36,503 nt of DNA from Rubrivivax sp. (GTDB taxonomy: Bacteria > Pseudomonadota > Gammaproteobacteria > Burkholderiales > Burkholderiaceae_C): NCBI GenBank assembly GCA_019635285.1, contig JAHBZS010000048.1, positions 1-36,503 of the forward strand. The letters are read 5' to 3'. Shown one piece after another: positions 31,295-36,503 of the stretch (the stretch's first letter is position 1; the number at the start of each line of letters is the position of its first letter). The position numbers and the translations under genes were made by a program. The notes beneath the pieces were generated by a model, which was not told where the DNA came from, made no database searches, and saw only the letters and a program-made list of their open reading frames with translations.

Positions 31295-34200
31295 ATGAAG
31301 ACTGCCGCACAACTCATCGCCTCCGTGCTCTCGTTGGGGACGCTGCTCGGCATGGCCACCGGCGCGCACGCCACCGACATCGCGACGCTGCCGCTGAAGG
31401 CCTCGGTGCTGGCCAAGCCGAACGTCATCTTCGGCCTGGACGACTCCGGCTCGATGGACTGGGAGGTGCTGCTCGACACCTCGTCCGGCATGTTCTGGTG
31501 GGACGGCGACGACGGCTGGAACAGCGTCAAGGGCAAGCCGGCCAGCGCCACCGGCAGCAACAACGATATCCGCACCTACCTGTTCCCGGTGGGTTCGGAC
31601 ACCGGCGGGTCGCTCTACGCCTACAACAGCATCTACGGCCGCGCGCTGCCGCCGACCACGCAGTTCGCCTGGATGCGGTCGAACAGATTCAACCCGGTCT
31701 ATTACGACAGCAAGGCCACCTACAAGCCCTGGTCGCCGGCCTACCTGGATGGCAACGACCTGCCGGCCTATGCGAATGCGGACCCCAACGCGGCGCTGTC
31801 CCACCCGCTGTACGCGTCCGGGCCCTCGCTGAAGCTCAATGCCAACTGGGACTCCACCGCCACCAAGTGGAGCAGCAACGGCTACCGCTTCTTCCTGCAA
31901 GGCGGCATGAAGGTGCCGGCGGGCTCGTACCTCAACGCCACCACCGACGCTTCGGGCGCATGCAAGGGCGGCACCGCGCGCACCACCACGGCCGAGCTGA
32001 CCGTGGCCGCCGGCGATTCGTGCTACGCGTCGATCCCGTACTACCCGGCGACCTTCTGGAATGCCGAGAACTGTGTCGTCGGCGCCGATTGCGTGCTCGG
32101 CCCGGACGGGGTGACCAAGCTCAAGCGCTACGAGATCAAGGCCGGGACGGCGGCGTATCCCAGCGGCCGCGACTACGCCGGCGAGATGAGGAACTTCGCC
32201 AACTGGTTCACCTACTACCGCAAGCGCAAGCTGATGCTGGCGGGGTCGATGGGCCAGGTGCTGGAGGGCCTGACCGGGCTGCGCCTGGGCGTGGTGTACT
32301 TCAACGACCAGGCGGCCGTGACGATGAAGGACACCGACGCCGTGCTGGCGTCGAACAACGCGCGCGCCACCGCCGGCCTGTTTTACAAGAACGCGCTCGA
32401 TGCCGACGGCACGCCGACGCACGCCACCGTCAAATACATCGCCGGGCAGTTCGACACCAACAGCAAGGTCGTCGAGTACGCCTGCCAGCGCAACAGCATG
32501 TTCATCGTCACCGACGGCTTCTCCAACACGACGAGCATCGCGACGCCGTCCTGGGATGTCGGCAAGTCGGCCGACACCTGGGGCAAGAGCAACCCGTACC
32601 AGACGATCACCGACGGCTCGCTGGCGGACCTGGCGCTGCGCTACTACACGAACCGGCTGCGTGCTTCCGATCTTGCGGCGGGCAAGGTGCCCAAGAGCAC
32701 GTCGGCCGCCGCCAACGCCGACACCAACACCGACCTGCACATCAACACCTACGCCATCACGCTGGGGGTGCGCGGCTCGCTGTGGCCGAACACGGTGGAC
32801 CCGTTCACGGTGGCGCCGGTCTGGCCCAAGCCGGTGGCCGACGACCCGTCGATGATCGACGACCAGTGGCACGCCACCATCAACGGACGCGGCCTGATGT
32901 TCCTGGCCACCACGCCGGACGAGACCATCACCGGCATCCGCAACGTGCTCAACGACATCCTCAACCAGAAGGGTGCGCAGGGCGGCATTGCGGTGAGCAC
33001 GGTGAACCTGGCGCGCGGCGACTCCAAGGCCTATTTCGGCACCTACAACCCGGCCGGCTGGGCCGGCGACCTGACGGCCAACGAGATCGACGCGAAGTCG
33101 GGCTCGGTGAAGATCGACCCCACCTGGTCGGCCGGCAAGAAGCTGCTGGATCGCGACTGGACGACGCGCGTCATCGCCACGTCGGTCAGCGGCGCGGGCG
33201 CGCCTTTCACCAAGGACAACGTCAAGGCCATCGTCAACCCGGGCGGGAAATACGGCGACGATGACGCACTCGTCAACTACCTGCGTGGCGACCGCTCCGG
33301 CGAGGGCACGGCCTTCCGCGCCCGCACCAGCCTGATGGGCGCGGTCATCAACTCCGAACCGGCCGTGGCGCGCGACGACTCGGTGGTGTATGTCGCCTCG
33401 GGCGAAGGCATGCTGCATGCATTCGATACCGGCGGTGCCACCGCCGGCACCGAGTTGTGGGCCTTCGTGCCGCGCCAGGCGCTGGGCGAAGTCGGCAAGA
33501 CCGCCGAGCGCGGTTATGCCTTCCACACCAAGTTCGACGGCTCGCCGGTGCTGGGCAAGTACAGCGCGGCGGGCAAGCTGCTGGTCACCGGCATGGGCGC
33601 CGCCGGCAGCGGCTACTTCGCGCTGGACGTGAGCAATCCGCGCGGGCTGACGGAAGCCGGCCTGGCGAGCAAGCTGAAGTGGGAGTTCCCTGCCGCCGGC
33701 GATGCCGCCACCCAGGCCAAGGTCGGGCAGACGCTGGGCCGCCCGGTCTTCGTGAAGACCGAGAAGGACGGCTACGTGGTGCTGGTGAGCTCGGGCTACA
33801 ACAGCAGCGCCAGCGGCGGCCGCCTGTGGATGCTGAATGCCGACACCGGCGCGGTGATCCAGGAATTCGTGGTCGCCGCCGGCACCTCCGGCTCCGAGGT
33901 CGGACTGGCCCATGTGGTGGCCTTTGGCGAGACCAATGGCACGGTGCGCTATGCCTACGGCGGCGACCTGCTGGGCAACCTGTGGCGCTTCGACCTGGAC
34001 AAGAAAGACGCCCCGGCCAAGATGGCCACCCTGCTCGGCCCGGACGGCACGGCGCAGCCGGTCACGGCGGCGCCGGAGCTGATGTTCCGCGACGGCAAGC
34101 GCATCGTCTTCGTGGGCACCGGCCGCCTGATGGACATCACCGACTTCGGCAACGCCAAAGTGCAGTCGATCTACGCGATCGCCGACGTCGACGGCGCGGC

Positions 34201-34648
34201 GACGCTGGTGAATGCGCGCACCTCGCTGGTCAAGCAGACCTACAACCGCGCCAACGACACGATGAGCGAAAACAAGGTCGACTGGGCCACCCAGCGCGGC
34301 TGGTACTTCGACATCCCGGCCGGCGAGCAGATCAACACGCGGCCGACGCTGGCCTACGGCGGACTGGCCTTCGTGAGCAACGTCAACGGCAAGACGGACT
34401 GCAGCGCCAACTCATACCTGTACGTGGTCGATGCCCTCGAGGGCAAGAAGTTCAGCGGCGCCAAGTTCGTGGCCACCGCGGTGTCGCAGACCTCCACGTC
34501 CTCGGGCGTGACCGCGCTGCTGACCACCGGCCAGAAGATCGTCGGCGCCGGCCAGGACGCCGACGGCAAGCCCTGGGAGCGCGACATCACGTCGGGCTCG
34601 CCGATCCTGCCCGGCAAGAACGCCTGGATGGAGATCCGCAGACAGTAG
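31295..34648 (+). CDS. pilY1: Type IV pilus tip adhesin PilY1
   Basis: An 1117-residue exported protein. Residues 1-26 are a signal peptide ending GAHA. A VWA-like domain begins VIFGLDDSGSMDWEVL with MIDAS D49, S51 and S53, and includes MFIVTDGFSN near residue 405. The C-terminal Neisseria PilC-type beta-propeller starts near residue 690: VVYVASGEGMLHAFDTGG, then ELWAFVPRQALG, YFALDVSNPRG, GGDLLGNLWRFDL and FVGTGRLMDITD. This is the standard PilY1 order and length. PilY1 sits at the pilus tip and regulates extension and retraction, adhesion and surface sensing. It is convergent with the phosphatase gene, 12 bases apart, with no terminator between them. Confidence 0.94.
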   Translation: MKTAAQLIASVLSLGTLLGMATGAHATDIATLPLKASVLAKPNVIFGLDDSGSMDWEVLLDTSSGMFWWDGDDGWNSVKGKPASATGSNNDIRTYLFPVGSDTGGSLYAYNSIYGRALPPTTQFAWMRSNRFNPVYYDSKATYKPWSPAYLDGNDLPAYANADPNAALSHPLYASGPSLKLNANWDSTATKWSSNGYRFFLQGGMKVPAGSYLNATTDASGACKGGTARTTTAELTVAAGDSCYASIPYYPATFWNAENCVVGADCVLGPDGVTKLKRYEIKAGTAAYPSGRDYAGEMRNFANWFTYYRKRKLMLAGSMGQVLEGLTGLRLGVVYFNDQAAVTMKDTDAVLASNNARATAGLFYKNALDADGTPTHATVKYIAGQFDTNSKVVEYACQRNSMFIVTDGFSNTTSIATPSWDVGKSADTWGKSNPYQTITDGSLADLALRYYTNRLRASDLAAGKVPKSTSAAANADTNTDLHINTYAITLGVRGSLWPNTVDPFTVAPVWPKPVADDPSMIDDQWHATINGRGLMFLATTPDETITGIRNVLNDILNQKGAQGGIAVSTVNLARGDSKAYFGTYNPAGWAGDLTANEIDAKSGSVKIDPTWSAGKKLLDRDWTTRVIATSVSGAGAPFTKDNVKAIVNPGGKYGDDDALVNYLRGDRSGEGTAFRARTSLMGAVINSEPAVARDDSVVYVASGEGMLHAFDTGGATAGTELWAFVPRQALGEVGKTAERGYAFHTKFDGSPVLGKYSAAGKLLVTGMGAAGSGYFALDVSNPRGLTEAGLASKLKWEFPAAGDAATQAKVGQTLGRPVFVKTEKDGYVVLVSSGYNSSASGGRLWMLNADTGAVIQEFVVAAGTSGSEVGLAHVVAFGETNGTVRYAYGGDLLGNLWRFDLDKKDAPAKMATLLGPDGTAQPVTAAPELMFRDGKRIVFVGTGRLMDITDFGNAKVQSIYAIADVDGAATLVNARTSLVKQTYNRANDTMSENKVDWATQRGWYFDIPAGEQINTRPTLAYGGLAFVSNVNGKTDCSANSYLYVVDALEGKKFSGAKFVATAVSQTSTSSGVTALLTTGQKIVGAGQDADGKPWERDITSGSPILPGKNAWMEIRRQ

Positions 34649-34660
34649 CCGCGGGACGGC

Positions 34661-35314
34661 TCAGCCGGGCGCGTGGGACGCCCCCTCCAGGTGCCCCATG
34701 TCGCCCCAGCCGACCAGCACCAGCCCCTCGCCGTGGTGCAGCAGCCGGTTGATGCCGGCGTTGCCCAGTTCCCAGGTGCGCGGCGCGTCCAGCGCCAGCC
34801 GCGTGGCCTCGCGGTACAGCAGGTCGAGCACGCCGCCGTGCGTGACCAGCGCGATGCACTGGCCGCGGTGCGCGCGTGCCAGGCGCTCGACGGTGGCGAC
34901 GACCCGCGCGCGGAAGTCGCGCAGCACCTCCCCGCCGCCGGGGCCGAAGTCGGGCTCGCGGCGGCGCCAGCGCAAGGCCTGCTCGGGCCAGCGCTGTTCG
35001 ATCTGCGCGAAGCTCAGGCCCTCGAAGTCGCCGAAGTGGCGCTCGCGCAGCCCGCTGTCGATGCGCAGTGCGAGCCCGGCGCGCGCGGCCAGCGGCGCCG
35101 CGGTCTGCCGCGCGCGCGCCAGGTCGCTGCTGTAGACCGCGTGCAGCGGCTCGCCGGCCAGCGCGGCCGCCAGCCGCTGGGCCTGCTGCAGGCCCAGCGC
35201 ATCCAGCTCGATGTCGGTATGGCCCTGGATGCGGCTGTCGGCATTCCAGGCGGTCTGCCCGTGGCGGATCGCCAGGATGCGGGTGGCTTCGCCGGCCGCC
35301 GGGCTGCCGGTCAC
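34661..35314 (-). CDS. Histidine phosphatase family protein (phosphoglycerate mutase-like)
   Basis: 217 residues from the GTG at 35314, which overlaps the DUF1840 stop as GTGA; upstream frame is rejected as shadow. The RHG catalytic motif is ILAIRHGQTAWNADSRIQGH, followed by YSSDLARARQTAAPLA, then LRERHFGDFEGLSFAQIE with the acid residue, and ALVTHGGVLDLLYRE with the second catalytic His. It resembles GpmB/CobC-type phosphatases. Substrate is unknown, perhaps a phosphosugar or nucleotide loop precursor. Confidence 0.9.
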   Translation of the reverse strand: MTGSPAAGEATRILAIRHGQTAWNADSRIQGHTDIELDALGLQQAQRLAAALAGEPLHAVYSSDLARARQTAAPLAARAGLALRIDSGLRERHFGDFEGLSFAQIEQRWPEQALRWRRREPDFGPGGGEVLRDFRARVVATVERLARAHRGQCIALVTHGGVLDLLYREATRLALDAPRTWELGNAGINRLLHHGEGLVLVGWGDMGHLEGASHAPG

Positions 35315-35607
35315 ACGCCCCACACCACCGGCTCGCGGGCGGCCAGCGAGCGCTCGAGCAGCTCGATCACCGGCCACAGCCGCTGCGCCAGGGACACGCC
35401 CTTGCCGTGGGTATCGTCTTCCTCTTCCTTCGGCGCGGCGGCCTCTTTCGCGGCACGCTGCAGCGCGGCGATGGCGGCCGGCATCTGCGCCACCTCGATG
35501 ATGCCCTTGCACGCCGGCTGGCGGCCCAGGATGCGCAGCATCTCGTCGCCGTTGGGGCCGAGCATGATGAGGTCGCCACTGGCCTTGGACTTGAACTTGT
35601 AGATCAT
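35311..35607 (-). CDS. DUF1840 family protein
   Basis: 98 residues starting at 35607 (MIYKFKSKASGDLIMLGPNG). The family signature continues with LRILGRQPACKGIIEVAQMP, then an acidic linker (KEEEDDTHGKG) and the LAQRLWPVIELLERS helix. DUF1840 proteins are typical of betaproteobacteria and of unknown function. It is the first gene of a two-gene unit with the phosphatase, with the promoter in the 117 bases before the integrase. Confidence 0.88.
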   Translation of the reverse strand: MIYKFKSKASGDLIMLGPNGDEMLRILGRQPACKGIIEVAQMPAAIAALQRAAKEAAAPKEEEDDTHGKGVSLAQRLWPVIELLERSLAAREPVVWGV

Positions 35608-35724
35608 CGTTTGATTCGCCGAGCTACATGGAGGCTCATGAGGGTACGCGAGTTACGAGAAAGCTCTTGGACGGCAAGGACTTAGGACTGAGCATGGCTA
35701 CAGCGTAACCCATCCGGACCCATC
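35608..35724. other. Junction between host DUF1840 gene and integrase
   Basis: 117 AT-richer bases between divergent genes. No tRNA end or repeated att core was recognised within the window, so the exact element boundary is not fixed. It must hold both the DUF1840 and integrase promoters. The second att copy would be outside the window. Confidence 0.4.
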
Positions 35725-36503
35725 ATGGCCTCTAGCCCGAACATAGCTCAGCACCTTACGAAAGCATTCATCGACGCGCTGCCCCTACCGACAAAGACCA
35801 CGATGCACTGGGACGCCGGCCAGCCTCATCTAGCCCTCAAGTGCCGAACCTCCGGCCTGAAAGTATGGGTTGTCTACCGCTCCGTGAAGAATCGACCGGT
35901 GAAAACTACTATCGGCCGGTGGCCCTCCTACAGCGTTGCAGCAGCACGCGAGAAGGCACGGCAGATTGTCGTCGCGCAAGACCGCGGCGAGTTCGAGACG
36001 AGGGCGCAGGTCAAGGCGAAGGAGCAGGCGAAGCTCACCCTCGGCAAGCTGTCGGACCTGTACACGGCTCAGCTCGTGGCGGCTGGCAACCGGAAGCCGT
36101 ACTACGTGCGAGACGCCGTGGACAAGTCCTGGGCGGGGCTGAAGCTTCGCACTGTCGCCAGCATCACGGCCGCGGAGTTGCAGGAGACGCACAACTCCAT
36201 CGCGGTAAAGCGAGGGCGCGCGGTCGCCGCATACGCTGTGAAGGCGCTCCGCACTCTGTTCAACTACGCCGACGGGCTGCTGGAAGGCGGCGTCCGCAAC
36301 GCTGCTAAGCGAGTGCGGATCAACGCGGGGCAGTCAAGGGACGTGTTCCTCGACGCCAGCGAGCTCAAGGTGCTGCACGCCGCGCTCAACACAATGGCGA
36401 CAGACCCAAGAGACTACTTCCAGCTTCTGCTGCTCACGGGCCAGCGGCGGTCGAACGTCGCGAGCATGGCATGGAGCGAGGTAGACCTCGATGCAGGCAT
36501 GTG
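35725..36503 (+). CDS. Tyrosine-type integrase (DUF4102 arm-binding), C-terminal part outside window
   Basis: 259 residues are visible from the ATG at 35725, and the frame is still open at the window end. The N-terminus has the arm DNA-binding DUF4102 fold: ALKCRTSGLKVWVVYRS, then TTIGRWPSYSVAAAREKARQ. The SAM-like core-binding domain is LGKLSDLYTAQLVAAG through VKALRTLFNYAD. The catalytic domain starts FLDASELKVLHAAL, and LLLLTGQRRSNVASMAWSEVD holds the first catalytic Arg. Codons ending in A or T are more common than in neighbouring genes, as expected for transferred DNA. It faces outward and presumably mobilises an element lying beyond the window. Confidence 0.92.
   Translation, partial: MASSPNIAQHLTKAFIDALPLPTKTTMHWDAGQPHLALKCRTSGLKVWVVYRSVKNRPVKTTIGRWPSYSVAAAREKARQIVVAQDRGEFETRAQVKAKEQAKLTLGKLSDLYTAQLVAAGNRKPYYVRDAVDKSWAGLKLRTVASITAAELQETHNSIAVKRGRAVAAYAVKALRTLFNYADGLLEGGVRNAAKRVRINAGQSRDVFLDASELKVLHAALNTMATDPRDYFQLLLLTGQRRSNVASMAWSEVDLDAGM

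Noticed and set aside
31232-33913. Long minus-strand open frame opposite pilY1
   Set aside because: No recognisable domain, His/Arg/Gly-rich composition, and complete overlap with a clear PilY1.
35608-35724. tRNA gene or tRNA fragment as integrase attachment site
   Set aside because: No cloverleaf, T-loop or CCA end could be found in these bases.

Overview
The window reads as a high-GC betaproteobacterial chromosome, most likely Burkholderiales. Evidence for this is the 3' end of ruvB, a DUF1840 gene, a PEP-CTERM surface protein, a fimT-pilV-pilW-pilX-pilY1 minor-pilin operon, and dense coding with many 4-base stop/start overlaps. No rRNA, tRNA or CRISPR array was seen. The species cannot be named from the sequence alone.

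Layout. (1) 1-303: C-terminal end of ruvB. (2) 462-2978: a two-gene surface unit. A good sigma-54-type promoter precedes an exported alpha/alpha-toroid protein ending in a type I dockerin with two complete Ca-binding loops. Next comes a cohesin-like PEP-CTERM protein and a strong terminator. (3) 3117-3999, minus strand: a DUF3303-like protein and a DedA/TVP38-like membrane protein. (4) 4082-17712: a tightly coupled run of about 12 genes. It holds a radical SAM enzyme with unusual cysteine spacing, a SAM methyltransferase, an exported YdjY-like protein, a membrane protein, a Tat-exported toroid protein, three membrane proteins, then MoxR ATPase, DUF58, BatA-like and double-VWA proteins. One member (10755-11468) appears to have lost its C-terminus to a frameshift. 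This run is the best candidate for an undescribed system.

(5) 17716-21102, minus strand: a ferric-iron-type ABC importer (binding protein, fused permease, ATPase). (6) 21363-28147: a complete ebo cluster in the order eboF-A-B-D-E-C, followed by an overlapping ferredoxin that lacks one canonical cysteine. ebo clusters are known for moving a precursor to the periplasm (scytonemin in cyanobacteria), but no partner biosynthetic genes are visible here. (7) 28356-34648: type IV pilus minor pilins and the PilY1 adhesin, behind a Crp/Vfr-like palindrome and a sigma-28-like promoter. (8) 34661-35607, minus strand: a histidine phosphatase and DUF1840. (9) 35725 to the end: a tyrosine integrase cut by the window edge, with visibly lower GC, marking the start of an integrated element.

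Shared themes: two separate exported toroid proteins lie 5 kb apart, one in a cohesin/dockerin pair and one in the MoxR/VWA operon. Operons rely heavily on TTGA, GTGA and ATGA stop/start overlaps, so several true starts are TTG or GTG.
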